Shown here: one piece after another, positions 46,021-55,483 of the stretch
How the letters are laid out: each line of letters begins with the position of its first letter
Position numbering within the stretch: position 1 is the first letter of the stretch
The notes under the pieces: model-generated
Databases searched by the model: none
Told to the model about the DNA's origin: nothing
What the model saw: the letters and a program-made list of their open reading frames with translations, nothing else
From: Actinomycetaceae bacterium
GTDB lineage: Bacteria; Actinomycetota; Actinomycetes; Actinomycetales; Actinomycetaceae
DNA length: 64,000 bases
Assembly (NCBI GenBank): GCA_030528145.1
Contig: JAUMZK010000003.1
Coordinates: 62,001-126,000, forward strand
Reading direction: 5' to 3'
Program-made: the position numbers and the translations under genes

Positions 46021-46686
46021 CTACATTTGGCGGATGAGCCCGGTAAGGTTCCAAGTAGGATCCGCAGAGCCGTCGACCTCGTCATAATAAACATCCACTC
46101 CCAGGGCATTCAACCGTTCCACGTTTGCAGGATTTGCGGTGAGGGCGGCGCGAACCAAACCGCCCTCAGTAACCGTGTCGCCTTTGCCCAGATCTGGGTT
46201 AGCATCTACGGCGATCCCCAGTGTGGCATTGGTGCCCCGCCGCGCCAATTCTGCGAGCACCCGCGCGTCTGCGGAAAACAAGGTGACTTCGGCGGCAGGA
46301 GCCGCACGCAAGGACGCCTCCACGGCATCAACCAAGTCGCATGTGCGGGCACTGTCGTGCAATTCTACAAAAACTTCCACCCCCATTTGTGCGGCCAAAG
46401 ACAGCACCGAAACCAGTTCGGGGACGCGCTCAAAACGAAAAGTACGCGAATACCAGGCGCCGGCGTCAGCGCGCCGAATTTCTGAAAAAGTGCGCCCGGA
46501 CCACGCGCCCGACAAATTGGTGGTACGCCCCAAAGTGGTGTCGGCTATGCACACCAACGTGCCGTCCGCCAACAGTCCCGCCGACGTGCGGAACGCGGTC
46601 ACTTTGCGTTCTGCGCACGCCGCGAACGCCGCCACCGTGTTTTCCGGGGCTACCGACATGATTCCCCGGTCTGCGATTAAACGCAT
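46021..46686 (-). CDS. GDPD-fold protein with catalytic residues replaced
   Basis: The 221-residue sequence keeps the framework of glycerophosphodiester phosphodiesterases: RG, PENTVAAF near residues 14-21, DGTLV and LGRTTN. The usual catalytic and metal residues are changed: the HRG His is Asp6, the Glu and Asp of ExD are Arg33 and Ser35, and the His of the HD pair is Ala48 (Asp49 kept). The barrel is also short compared with the usual 240-300 residues. It probably binds a ligand without hydrolysis or has a different role. It begins 9 bp after the DUF4032 gene in the same direction, so a joint function is likely. Confidence 0.75.
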   Translation of the reverse strand: MRLIADRGIMSVAPENTVAAFAACAERKVTAFRTSAGLLADGTLVCIADTTLGRTTNLSGAWSGRTFSEIRRADAGAWYSRTFRFERVPELVSVLSLAAQMGVEVFVELHDSARTCDLVDAVEASLRAAPAAEVTLFSADARVLAELARRGTNATLGIAVDANPDLGKGDTVTEGGLVRAALTANPANVERLNALGVDVYYDEVDGSADPTWNLTGLIRQM

Positions 46687-46694
46687 CCAAGCTC

Positions 46695-48029
46695 CTACTC
46701 AAATAATCTGTACGTGGGCACAAATTCCGGCACGTAATCATCCGGATCGCCCGCCGAAGCGTGTACTTCCCAACTGGAACGGTCAACGTCCGCAGCGTCA
46801 GGAATTTCCGCAGCATCGAAACCAATAATTGACTGTTCATCGGGCAGGTTCGTAAGGACGGTAGTCACGTAACTGGCTACCACTTCCGGCATGGGCACGT
46901 CCCTGCCCTGTTTTTCGGACTCAAACCACCGGTGTTCCAATATTTGGTGAAACATTTCGGCTGGTTCAAGTTTGGCTCGGTATTCGGGTGGGATCATGTC
47001 CATTGTGGGTTTGAATACTTCGTCAACCCACTTGTGAGCCACCAGTTCTATGGGTTCGTCCTCTTTACCGCTAAGAGTCCGATAAGTTTTCAGATCGTTA
47101 ATTATGCGCTGACCCTGTTTTTCCCCCACGTCCAGACCGGTCAAACGCAACACTTGTCGATGGTAGTGCCCCGCATCTACCACTTTTGGTTGAATTTTCA
47201 ACGATTGCCCGTCCGGGCTGCGGGTCATAGCTAATTCGTCAACGTCGAAACCTAGTTCATTAAGGCGGGCAATGCGGGCCTCAACGCGCCACCGCTCCCC
47301 CGCCTCGAAGGTTTCTTCTTCAGTCAGTTCTGCCCACAATTTTTCGTAACGTTCAGTCAGGCGGTCGCCAAATTCGATAACGTCTAAGCTGCGGTCAAAA
47401 TAGTCCCCCGCCTGCAAATCCATAAATTCACCAATGATGTTTGTACGCGCCAAATCCACATCATAGCTGCGTTGCCCCACCGTCAACTGCGGGTAAAGTG
47501 CCACCGTTTCAGCATCCACCAAGTATGCCGAAAACGCCCCCGCATCGCGCCGAAAAAGCGTGTTCGACAAAGACACGTCTCCCCAGTAAATGCCCTGCAA
47601 ATGCAAGCGTACTAACAGTACTGCCAGGGAATCTATCAAACGAAAAGTAGTGTCTGGTTTAATCGCCCGCGTAAACAACGCCCGGTACGGCAAAGAATAC
47701 TGCAAATGTTCCGTAACCAGCGCTGAAGTCAGGGGCTTTCCCCGCGTAGTTTGTCGCTTCGTCACGACCGCCGTGGGCGCTACCGCCGGTTGCCCCAAAC
47801 GCTGTAAATCCCGCAACCTGGAGTATTCGCGATAGGCAACGTCCTCGTTAATTTCCTTCACCGCAATAATGCGCCCCGAAAGGTTCACAAACCGCACCAC
47901 GTGGCGTGAAATACCGCGCGGCAAGGCCGCCAACAATTCCTGTGGCCATTCCAACAACGGCAGTTCCCAGGGCAAATCCAACAGCGCCGGGTCAATACTG
48001 GTCGCCGTAATGTCAATTGCTCCTGCCAT
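46695..48029 (-). CDS. DUF4032 domain protein, kinase-like N-terminus
   Basis: A 444-residue actinobacterial protein. The N-terminal 230 residues resemble a lipopolysaccharide-kinase/InaA-like fold, with IIAVKEI (Lys), GIYWGDVSLSNTLF near residues 164-177 (an HxD/N-like catalytic loop) and YLVDAETVALYP (DFG-like Asp). The C-terminal part is the DUF4032 region with EMFHQILEHRWFESEKQGRDV. No role is known. It is paired with the GDPD-like pseudoenzyme 9 bp downstream. The start ATG 48029 is preceded by GGAGAAATGGC. Confidence 0.8.
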   Translation of the reverse strand: MAGAIDITATSIDPALLDLPWELPLLEWPQELLAALPRGISRHVVRFVNLSGRIIAVKEINEDVAYREYSRLRDLQRLGQPAVAPTAVVTKRQTTRGKPLTSALVTEHLQYSLPYRALFTRAIKPDTTFRLIDSLAVLLVRLHLQGIYWGDVSLSNTLFRRDAGAFSAYLVDAETVALYPQLTVGQRSYDVDLARTNIIGEFMDLQAGDYFDRSLDVIEFGDRLTERYEKLWAELTEEETFEAGERWRVEARIARLNELGFDVDELAMTRSPDGQSLKIQPKVVDAGHYHRQVLRLTGLDVGEKQGQRIINDLKTYRTLSGKEDEPIELVAHKWVDEVFKPTMDMIPPEYRAKLEPAEMFHQILEHRWFESEKQGRDVPMPEVVASYVTTVLTNLPDEQSIIGFDAAEIPDAADVDRSSWEVHASAGDPDDYVPEFVPTYRLFE

Positions 48030-48206
48030 TTCTCCATTGTCTCATGGCACTAAAGATCGTGAAAATAGGGAAAGTATTGCTTGGGCGATACTCAGAAAAC
48101 CCCATCCGCTCATCCCCGGATATAGGATGGAGGTGAGGACCTACCAGGTCCATTCCACCAATGCGCAACAGCGCCAGAGCACAACCCTAATTTGCAAGGA
48201 GGCGTC

Positions 48207-49406
48207 ATGACAACAACATGGATTCCGGTGGAGGGCGCCCTCTTGGCTGCTTCCCTAGACCCGCGTAAAGTCGCGGAAAAGTTCACCGAACTGGGGGTAG
48301 TTGCCGAACTGGACTGGTACGAATCTACTTCCCACCTGTTAGGACTTACGCTACTTACAAACGAAAATGACCGAGTAGCAACTATTGCTAAAGGTGACGA
48401 AAATTTTAGTGCTGGCATGCCCATAGACAAGGTAGTAAAAGAACTGGCAGCCACATTCAAAGCCGAGGTATGGACGGGAGAATCCTGGCACGACGGGGTT
48501 CCCGAAGGCACCAAATTTCCCAAAGTCAAAGAAAACACCGGCGGCGAAGTTCGCAGCGTAGAAATTACCCGTATGCCGGCTGCTTCCGTACCATTTGTAG
48601 CCGTTGCCGAAGGCGTTGACCTGGGATGTGTAGAACTTTCCGAGGACGCCCGCGCTATTATCCGTGCCGGTACCGAGGACGAAATCACCTCCGTAGTATT
48701 GCTTTCTGACGCACCTGCCATTTCCTTGCAAGCCACCAACGACGACATGCGTTTGGTGGCAATCGACGCCGCCTACGAGGGGCGCAGTGAATCCATGATT
48801 ATTCATTCGTGGAACATGACTACGCGTATTGTTATGGGCGGGTGGGGTCCCGACGAAGCCCCGGCAGGATTGTTAGCGTTGGCGCGCAACAAATTTGGCG
48901 AGGACGATGCCGCTTCCCGACTCGTCGACATTCTGCCCAGCGCCAGCCGCGTAGAGGTAGAAAACGCACTGGTAACTCCCGGTCGCGCAGGCTTTGACAA
49001 AATGGTAAAAGCGCTGGGCTTACCGAACGAGATTAAAGAATTTTTAGCAGGACAATTACCGGTTGCCGACGCGGCAGGGATGCGCTTCTACCCAGCCACG
49101 GACTGGACGAAAGCATTCGGCAGCTCCTTCGACCTCATGCTCGAAAGTCCCACACCCGAAAACAAAGTGTTCAATGCCTACCGCACCGCCGTCGTGGAAA
49201 AACCGTGGCTGGTACGCACTTGGGCGGCGCTAGAGGGCACCCTCGGCGGAACCTTACTGACCCTGTCACTGCGCACCTCAAAGAAAACCGGTTGGACAAA
49301 ACTGGCGGGAATAGTCGGCGGCGGTCTGATACTTGACGCACTAATGCAAGTTGGTTTAGCCACCTACATTCGGCAACGCTGGCAAAAACTCACCACCTCA
49401 AAGTAG
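48207..49406 (+). CDS. Protein of unknown function with C-terminal hydrophobic segment
   Basis: ATG 48207 has a perfect AAGGAGG site 8 nt upstream. The 399-residue product is not recognised. It is soluble over most of its length, with a moderately acidic N-terminal 200 residues. A helical segment rich in Ala/Leu (about residues 240-300) precedes a C-terminal region with Gly-rich hydrophobic stretches (GTLGGTLLTLSL and GIVGGGLILDALMQVGLATYI) and a basic end. It might be peripheral or membrane-tethered. It lies between divergent DUF4032 and cotranscribed-looking ppgK/truA. Six motif copies (8-mer or 7-mer) occur, three within 260 bp (48641-48906). Confidence 0.6.
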   Translation: MTTTWIPVEGALLAASLDPRKVAEKFTELGVVAELDWYESTSHLLGLTLLTNENDRVATIAKGDENFSAGMPIDKVVKELAATFKAEVWTGESWHDGVPEGTKFPKVKENTGGEVRSVEITRMPAASVPFVAVAEGVDLGCVELSEDARAIIRAGTEDEITSVVLLSDAPAISLQATNDDMRLVAIDAAYEGRSESMIIHSWNMTTRIVMGGWGPDEAPAGLLALARNKFGEDDAASRLVDILPSASRVEVENALVTPGRAGFDKMVKALGLPNEIKEFLAGQLPVADAAGMRFYPATDWTKAFGSSFDLMLESPTPENKVFNAYRTAVVEKPWLVRTWAALEGTLGGTLLTLSLRTSKKTGWTKLAGIVGGGLILDALMQVGLATYIRQRWQKLTTSK

Positions 49407-49523
49407 GCAAACAGCAAGATTGGCGGAAGATCGCACTGTCAGCAGTGGGCGGAAACGCCCACGTTTGCGTGAGGTGCCCCCCAGGCGGACTCCAACTGTA
49501 AAGTAGTAGCGAAAGGAGCACAA

Positions 49524-50291
49524 ATGGGCGCGAAAACAGACGGACCGCTGACCCTCACTATCGACTGTGGGGGGGGAGGCATAAAAAGCAACGTCCTCGA
49601 CCGCCGCGGAACCGCCCTGGGTACGTCCCACCGCACGCCCACCCCCTACCCGCTGCCGCCCACGCTGCTGGTAGACATTGTGAAAGACCTGGCAAGCAAA
49701 CACCCCAGTGCCGACCGTATAACCCTGGGAATGCCCGGAATGATCCGCCACGGCATAGTTATAGAGACCCCCCATTACGTGTGCCGCTCCGGGCCGCGCA
49801 CCCGCCTGGCACCGGGTCTGGTGGAACAGTGGGCGAACTTCCCTATGGCGCGCGTACTTTCAGAGGAACTGGAGCTGCCAGCACTGGTCCTAAACGACGC
49901 CGAAGTCGCCGGATACGGCGCAATCACAGGTACCGGCACGGAAATGATAATAACGCTTGGCACCGGACTGGGGAACGCAATATTTGACGGAGGACGTCTG
50001 GCACCACACCTGGAATTGTCACGACTACCAGTAAAATGGGGGCTCAGTTTTGACGACTACTTGGGCGAACACGAACGGCTGCGCTTGGGTGAATCGCACT
50101 GGTCGCGACGGGTACGCCGCATAGTCGAATCGCTAAAACTGGTCGTGCAATGGGACCGCCTGTTCATTGGCGGAGGCAACAGTTCGCACATTACCGCCCG
50201 GGCGCGCGCCGGGCTGGGGTCCGAAATTGTTATCGTGCCAAACGACGCCGGAGTGCTGGGGGGCGTGCGCGCCTGGGAGTTCCAAAAATGA
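49524..50291 (+). CDS. ROK-family sugar kinase, polyphosphate-glucokinase-like
   Basis: A 255-residue ROK protein similar in layout to actinobacterial PpgK. The phosphate-binding motif is IDCGGGGIKSNVLD where DIGGTGIKG is usual, so the first Gly-rich loop is slightly altered. The catalytic Asp is kept in VLNDAEVAGYGA, and the phosphate motif LGTGLGNAIF and FIGGGNS are present. The substrate is presumably glucose with ATP or polyphosphate, but the specificity cannot be told. ATG overlap with truA (ATGA at 50288) couples translation. Confidence 0.75.
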   Translation: MGAKTDGPLTLTIDCGGGGIKSNVLDRRGTALGTSHRTPTPYPLPPTLLVDIVKDLASKHPSADRITLGMPGMIRHGIVIETPHYVCRSGPRTRLAPGLVEQWANFPMARVLSEELELPALVLNDAEVAGYGAITGTGTEMIITLGTGLGNAIFDGGRLAPHLELSRLPVKWGLSFDDYLGEHERLRLGESHWSRRVRRIVESLKLVVQWDRLFIGGGNSSHITARARAGLGSEIVIVPNDAGVLGGVRAWEFQK

Positions 50292-51175
50292 GGATACGCT
50301 TAGACATCGCCTACGACGGCACCGGGTTTGCAGGGTGGGCGCGCCAAAACGGGTTGCGCACAGTACAAGGAACTTTAGAGGGCGTCCTCGAAACGATCTG
50401 CCGCACCCCGGTGCCACTGACGGTGGCAGGACGAACTGACGCAGGAGTACACGCGCGCGGACAGGTGGCACACGCGAACATTCCCGACCACGTATGGGAG
50501 GGAGCTGCACAAAATTCTGCTGATCTGGGGGGCGCATTGGCGCGACGTATAAACGGATTGCTGGCGCGCGCGGACATGACTGGTGTTCATAGTGTTCGAG
50601 GTCGAAGCGACGTAATAGTTCGGCATGCGACGGCAGTTTCCCCAGATTTTGATGCACGTTTTAGCGCAACGTGGCGCCACTATGTTTACCGTATTGCTGA
50701 CAGGTGGGATAGTTTTGATCCTTTGGTTACAAACGTGTGGTGGTTGGGAACCGGCGCTCTAAATGATGCGCAGATGGGTCGGGCTGCTGGTTTATTGTTA
50801 GGTGAACACGACTTTTTGTCGTTTTGTAAGCCGCGCGAGGGCGCCACTACTATCCGCACGTTGACGGGTCTGGAATTGCGACGGAATCCCGAGGGCGTTT
50901 TGGAAATTCACGTCCGCGCCGACGCGTTCTGCCATTCTATGGTGCGCTCGCTGGTGGGAGCGCTGGTGGCGGTGGGCAGTGGGCGCCGTGATGAAAAGTG
51001 GCCTGCGCGCCGCCTCGCAGAGCGCAAACGCGCGGGTGAACCGGCTTTAGCGCCCGCTCACGGACTTACCTTGGAAGCTGTGGGTTACGGGTCGGAAAGC
51101 GACTGGGCTTTGAGGGCTAAACGTGCCCGCGCGCTGCGCACTCTGGAAGTTTCAGGGAAGGAATTTTCCGGTTAA
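50288..51175 (+). CDS. truA: tRNA pseudouridine(38-40) synthase
   Basis: Isomerises uridines 38-40 in tRNA anticodon arms. The start at 50288 (MRIRLDIAYDGTGFAGW) overlaps the preceding stop. The 295-residue product has the catalytic Asp in VAGRTDAGVHARGQVAH near residue 53 and the KPREGATTIRTL and HSMVRSLVGALVAVG motifs. It is usually next to rplQ, which here is on the opposite strand, separated by a bidirectional terminator. Confidence 0.96.
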   Translation: MRIRLDIAYDGTGFAGWARQNGLRTVQGTLEGVLETICRTPVPLTVAGRTDAGVHARGQVAHANIPDHVWEGAAQNSADLGGALARRINGLLARADMTGVHSVRGRSDVIVRHATAVSPDFDARFSATWRHYVYRIADRWDSFDPLVTNVWWLGTGALNDAQMGRAAGLLLGEHDFLSFCKPREGATTIRTLTGLELRRNPEGVLEIHVRADAFCHSMVRSLVGALVAVGSGRRDEKWPARRLAERKRAGEPALAPAHGLTLEAVGYGSESDWALRAKRARALRTLEVSGKEFSG

Positions 51176-51314
51176 GGCGCCGATACGCCTGCTCATTTCG
51201 AGGACGCCCCCACTTTCCGCAAAACAGTAGGCTGGCGGCGGGGCAGCGCGCCGATCAGGAACGACAGGTAAAAATACACGCTGCAATCCAAACAGCAGCG
51301 GTTGGGGCATGCAA

Positions 51315-51340
51315 AAAGTGGGACCGAAAGGTCCCACTTT
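51315..51340. terminator. Terminator of the rpoA-rplQ operon
   Basis: An 11-bp perfect stem AAAGTGGGACC / GGTCCCACTTT with a GAAA tetraloop. On the minus strand it lies 22 bp after the rplQ stop and is followed by TTTTTGC. It also faces truA. Confidence 0.93.
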
Positions 51341-51362
51341 CCGTCATTTCCCGAAATGGAAA

Positions 51363-51953
51363 CTACTTGGTTTCTTCGGTTTCAGTCTTTTCTTCGATTT
51401 CAGCAGGTGCTTCCGCAGTTTCGGTAGCGGCGTCCTCGGTAGAAACCTGGGCTTCTTCCGTTTCGGTAGTCGCGGTCTCTTCAGCAGCCTCAGCTTCTTT
51501 AGCTTCGGCATCAGCAGCCGCAGCAGCGGTCTTTTCGGCTTCCTTCACGGTAGCCTTCTTCGCTACTTTTTCCATCACCAAAGAAATTTGCGCTTGCGGG
51601 GCGCGGTCGCCACGACGGCTCGGCAGCTTTACAATGCGGGTGTAACCGCCCTCGCGATCTGGGTCGAATTCCTTCGCGATTACGTCAAACAGTTCGTAAA
51701 CGTAGTCGAAGTATCCGGCTGAACGCTTTGCCGTGTTGGTGCGCAGAACCGCGTAAGCCTGACGGCGCGCATGGTCGTCGCCACGCTTGGCTTTGGTAAT
51801 CAGCTTTTCCATGACTGGCTGTACGCGGCGGGCTTTCGCCTCGGTGGTAACGATGGCACGGTGTTCAATGAGTTCGCGGCAAAGGTTGCGAATAATTAGG
51901 CGCTCGTGGGCGGCGCTGCCTCCCAGACGGGGACCCTTCTTGGGCTTAGGCAT
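51363..51953 (-). CDS. rplQ: 50S ribosomal protein L17
   Basis: L17 sits near the peptide exit tunnel. The first 120 residues are the conserved fold (GPRLGGSAAHERLIIRNLCRELIEHRAIVTTEAKARR). The C-terminal 65 residues are an Ala/Glu/Thr-rich acidic extension, as in many actinobacteria and unlike the 127-residue E. coli protein. It follows rpoA after 34 bp. Confidence 0.97.
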   Translation of the reverse strand: MPKPKKGPRLGGSAAHERLIIRNLCRELIEHRAIVTTEAKARRVQPVMEKLITKAKRGDDHARRQAYAVLRTNTAKRSAGYFDYVYELFDVIAKEFDPDREGGYTRIVKLPSRRGDRAPQAQISLVMEKVAKKATVKEAEKTAAAAADAEAKEAEAAEETATTETEEAQVSTEDAATETAEAPAEIEEKTETEETK

Positions 51954-51987
51954 TTCAGTCTCCTATGTTTCTAAATAAGTAAGCGGA

Positions 51988-52977
51988 TCAGTCGTCGCTA
52001 AACAGGTTCGATCCGGTAGCGTCAAAATCGCCGGTAGGCATAGGCGAATCTTTCAAAGCCATACCTAATTCGGCCAGCTTCGCTTTGATTTCCTCGATGG
52101 ACTTGGCACCAAAGTTGCGGATGTCCAGCAGGTCGGCTTCGCTGCGAGCAACCAATTCGCCCACGGTCGAAATACCTTCGCGTTTCAAAGCATTGTAAGA
52201 ACGCGATTGCAAAGACAGATCCTCAATAGTGATGGCCAAATCCTGAGCCAAGTCCTCGTCAGTTTGCGTAGGACCGATCTCGATACCTTCGGCTTCAATG
52301 TTCAAAGAACGAGCCAAACCAAACAGTTCCACCAAAGTCTTGCCAGCAGAAGCCAAGGCGTCACGCGGGCTGATAGCCGGTTTGGTTTCCACGTCTACGA
52401 TGAGCCGGTCAAAGTCGGTGCGCTGTTCCACGCGGGTAGCTTCGACCTTGTAAGTAACCTTCAACACCGGGCTGTAAATCGAATCGATTGGAATACGCGA
52501 AATTTCCGCGTTTTCGTTCTTGTTCTGATCCGCAGACACGTAGCCACGACCGCGTTCAACGGTCAGTTCAATTTCCAGTTTTCCCTTGTCGTTCAGCGAA
52601 GCAATGTGCAAGTCCGGGTTGTGGATTTCCACGCCCGCCGGTGGGGTGATGTCCCCAGCAGTGATCTCGCACTCGCCAGCTTTACGCAAGTACATAACCA
52701 CAGGTTCGTCGTTTTCCGAAGAAAGGACGATCTGCTTAATGTTCAGGATGATCTCGGCTACGTCCTCGCGAACACCAGGAATCGTAGAAAATTCGTGCGG
52801 CACGCCATCGATCCGTATGGAAGTGACGGCAGCCCCAGGAATGGACGACAAAAGGGTACGACGAAGGGAGTTACCCAAGGTGTACCCAAACCCCGGTTCG
52901 AGGGGTTCAAGAGTAAAACGCGAACGCTGTTCGCTCACTACCTCTTCAGTTAGGTTCGGTCGCTGTGCGATTTGCAC
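51988..52977 (-). CDS. rpoA: RNA polymerase subunit alpha
   Basis: The 329-residue subunit starts enzyme assembly and touches promoters and activators. The N-terminal domain has [30 protein letters not shown]. The C-terminal domain (about 250-310) has the [25 protein letters not shown] helices and the [20 protein letters not shown] helix-hairpin-helix. It lies between rpsK and rplQ as usual; note that rpsD, often found here, is absent, a common actinobacterial variation. Confidence 0.98.
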   Translation of the reverse strand: MQIAQRPNLTEEVVSEQRSRFTLEPLEPGFGYTLGNSLRRTLLSSIPGAAVTSIRIDGVPHEFSTIPGVREDVAEIILNIKQIVLSSENDEPVVMYLRKAGECEITAGDITPPAGVEIHNPDLHIASLNDKGKLEIELTVERGRGYVSADQNKNENAEISRIPIDSIYSPVLKVTYKVEATRVEQRTDFDRLIVDVETKPAISPRDALASAGKTLVELFGLARSLNIEAEGIEIGPTQTDEDLAQDLAITIEDLSLQSRSYNALKREGISTVGELVARSEADLLDIRNFGAKSIEEIKAKLAELGMALKDSPMPTGDFDATGSNLFSDD

Positions 52978-53122
52978 TCTGTGTCCTTTCTTGCCCCAGC
53001 CCGCTATATGACGGGGGCTAAGATCTCGCCGGCCGCAAATGATGTCGGCTCAGATTATGGGGTGCGATTGCTCGCGTGCGCCCCGCCGTCTGTTTGCAAA
53101 CATTCGGCAAGGGCAGGGGAAC

Positions 53123-53515
53123 TCAGACGCGGCGACGCTTTGGAGGGCGGCAGCCGTTGTGAGCCTGCGGAGTGACGTCCTGGATGGAACCAACTTCCAA
53201 ACCAGTCGCTTGCAACGAACGGATAGCAGTTTCGCGACCAGAACCAGGTCCTTTGACGAACACGTCGACCTTTTTCATGCCGTGTTCCTGGGCACGCCGC
53301 GCAGCCGCTTCCGCCGCCATTTGCGCAGCAAACGGCGTGGATTTACGCGAGCCCTTGAAACCAACTTGACCAGAGGAAGCCCAAGAAATGACGGCCCCAG
53401 TCGGGTCGGTGATAGAAACAATAGTGTTGTTGAACGTCGACTTAATGTAGGCGTGCCCGTGCGAGACGTTCTTGCGCGCTTGTTTGCGCGGCTTAGAGCT
53501 ACGATTGATTGCCAT
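53123..53515 (-). CDS. rpsK: 30S ribosomal protein S11
   Basis: Platform protein of the small subunit. The 130-residue product contains [30 protein letters not shown] and ends [17 protein letters not shown] ([15 protein letters not shown]), the conserved tail. It follows rpsM after 35 bp. The 145 bp before rpoA may hold an internal promoter, though none is clear. Confidence 0.98.
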   Translation of the reverse strand: MAINRSSKPRKQARKNVSHGHAYIKSTFNNTIVSITDPTGAVISWASSGQVGFKGSRKSTPFAAQMAAEAAARRAQEHGMKKVDVFVKGPGSGRETAIRSLQATGLEVGSIQDVTPQAHNGCRPPKRRRV

Positions 53516-53550
53516 ATTTCCTTCTTTTGAGGTCAGCGGCCAGGGCCGGA

Positions 53551-53925
53551 CTACTTCGCCTTCTTCTTGCCTGCAACGGTGCGCTTAGGACCCTTGCGGG
53601 TACGAGCGTTCGTCTTGGTGCGTTGACCGTGAACGGGCAGACCCCAACGGTGACGCAGACCTTGGTAGGAACCAATTTCAATCTTGCGGCGAATATCCGC
53701 CTGAACCTCACGGCGCAGGTCACCTTCTACCTTGAAGTTGCCTTCAATGTAGGTGCGCAGTTTTACGAGGTCGTCTTCGGTAGCATCCTTAACGCGCAGG
53801 TCCGGGCTGACCCCGGTGGCTTCCAAAGCTTCCTTGGAAAGCGTGCGTCCTACGCCGTAAATGTAGGTTAGTGCGATCTCCATCCGCTTTTCGCGGGGCA
53901 GATCGACGCCGGCAATACGTGCCAT
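53551..53925 (-). CDS. rpsM: 30S ribosomal protein S13
   Basis: S13 forms bridges to the large subunit and touches the P-site tRNA. The 124-residue product has the conserved [26 protein letters not shown] start, the [23 protein letters not shown] segment and a basic tail. It lies after rpmJ and before rpsK. Confidence 0.98.
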   Translation of the reverse strand: MARIAGVDLPREKRMEIALTYIYGVGRTLSKEALEATGVSPDLRVKDATEDDLVKLRTYIEGNFKVEGDLRREVQADIRRKIEIGSYQGLRHRWGLPVHGQRTKTNARTRKGPKRTVAGKKKAK

Positions 53926-54039
53926 CTATTTTTCCTTTATTAAGCGGAGGTGTTGCCCTTCAATCCACCTATTGGTGTCCCCGGCCTCCGTCACCGAGGG
54001 TCGACGTTGTCGTTTAGAGGGCGCTTCAAGTAAGCAGCT

Positions 54040-54153
54040 TTAGCCTTGACGCTGCTTGTGCCGTGGATTTTCACAGATGACCATGACATTGCCATGACGA
54101 CGAATCACTTTGCATTTGTCACAGATCTTCTTGACACTGGGCTGGACCTTCAT
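54040..54153 (-). CDS. rpmJ: 50S ribosomal protein L36
   Basis: A 37-residue product, too short for most gene lists: it starts [19 protein letters not shown] and ends HKQRQG. The zinc ligands Cys11, Cys14, Cys27 and His32 are all present (the C+ form). It lies between infA and rpsM, its standard position, 33 bp after the infA stop. Confidence 0.97.
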   Translation of the reverse strand: MKVQPSVKKICDKCKVIRRHGNVMVICENPRHKQRQG

Positions 54154-54186
54154 GGTTTTACCTCTGCGGCTATGCCGCGGTCTCGA

Positions 54187-54408
54187 TTACTTGTAGCGGT
54201 AGACGATACGGCCGCGGGACAAGTCGTAAGGTGACAGTTCCACGACCACGCGGTCTTCAGGGAGGATACGAATGTAGTGTTGGCGCATTTTTCCGCTTAT
54301 GTGTGCCAAAACGATGTGTTCGTTGGCTAGTTCAACGCGAAACATTGCGTTAGGCAATGCTTCAACTACGGTGCCTTCTACTTCAATTACGCCGTCTTTT
54401 TTGGCCAT
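54187..54408 (-). CDS. infA: Translation initiation factor IF-1
   Basis: A 73-residue S1-like OB-fold factor that blocks the A site during initiation. I chose ATG 54408 ([18 protein letters not shown]) with GGAAGG upstream; an in-frame ATG at 54486 would add 26 unlikely residues. The motif [23 protein letters not shown] (in part) is diagnostic. About 200 bp separate it from map, so it may start its own transcript toward rpoA. Confidence 0.98.
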   Translation of the reverse strand: MAKKDGVIEVEGTVVEALPNAMFRVELANEHIVLAHISGKMRQHYIRILPEDRVVVELSPYDLSRGRIVYRYK

Positions 54409-54616
54409 AGCCTTCCGTCTAACCTCGTCTCTTAATGGGATTTTGCCAGGGAACTTACCGAGGCAGCGGTCCGATTGGACACCCAAATGTCCACCTTACC
54501 GAAATAGCGGGTACCTGGTAAAGATTTTCCGGTTGTTTATTTGATCACGCCGGGGTGCCACGGTGGGTTAGGCGCGTCCGGAGCGGGCGTCCTCAGACAA
54601 AACATAAAACTCAGTT

Positions 54617-55474
54617 TTACAGCCGCACCGGGATTAAACCGTAGGGTGCCAAGCCCTTCGCACCATAGTCGGGCGCAGACAGTACACATACGCCCTCGGG
54701 AAGTATGGCTACTGAATGTTCCCAGTGTGCTGCTTTAGAACCGTCGACTGTCTTCACTGTCCAGTCGTCACTGAGGGTGCGAGTGCGCGCGCTACCCCGC
54801 GTCAGAATCGGTTCGATGCAAATTACCATACCGGGCTGGAGTTTTGGCGAGCGACCGCGTACCGAATAGTTGAGGACGTCCGGGGGCATATGCATTTTCG
54901 TGCCGATGCCGTGTCCGATAAATTCCTCTACGATGCCGGCTTCCCAACCGTTTTCGACGGCGCGTCGCGCCACCACTTCTTCGACCGCGTCGCCCACGCA
55001 GCCTACCGTGCTGCCAGTGGCGGTGGCGGCAATGGCCGCCCACATAGCTTCCTCGGTAATAGCGCTGAGCATCCGGTCCTCCTCGCTGCCCGCACTGTCG
55101 CCCCCAACTATCGTGGTGAAAGCCGCATCCCCATGCCACTGTTTGCCGTCAGCTTCAATGTAGGCGCCACAGTCGAAACTGACCAAGTCGCCCTCGCGCA
55201 ATGCATAGTCATTTGGGATACCATGCACAACTGTGTCGTTGACGCTAATACACACGGTGGCGGGGTACCCGTAGTAGCCCAAAAAGTTCGATTTTGCACC
55301 GGCTTTTTCGATAACGCGGGCACTGACCTCGTCTAGCTGCGCGGTGGTTACGCCCGGTTTGGCGGCGGCACGCAAAGCCTGGTGAATACTGGCTACCACC
55401 ATGTCTGCTCGACGCATGTGGCGAACTTGGTCGATGGTTTTCAGTTCTATCTGGTTTCTGCGTAACCGCCCCAT
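54617..55474 (-). CDS. map: Methionine aminopeptidase, type I
   Basis: Removes the initiator Met. All five metal ligands are present: Asp in SFDCGA, Asp in WHGDAAFT, His in GHGIGTKMH, Glu in CIEPILT and Glu in WEHSVAIL. The 285-residue length includes an N-terminal extension of about 20 residues relative to E. coli Map. It follows adk after 9 bp in the secY-adk-map order. Confidence 0.97.
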   Translation of the reverse strand: MGRLRRNQIELKTIDQVRHMRRADMVVASIHQALRAAAKPGVTTAQLDEVSARVIEKAGAKSNFLGYYGYPATVCISVNDTVVHGIPNDYALREGDLVSFDCGAYIEADGKQWHGDAAFTTIVGGDSAGSEEDRMLSAITEEAMWAAIAATATGSTVGCVGDAVEEVVARRAVENGWEAGIVEEFIGHGIGTKMHMPPDVLNYSVRGRSPKLQPGMVICIEPILTRGSARTRTLSDDWTVKTVDGSKAAHWEHSVAILPEGVCVLSAPDYGAKGLAPYGLIPVRL

Positions 55475-55483
55475 TATTGGTGC

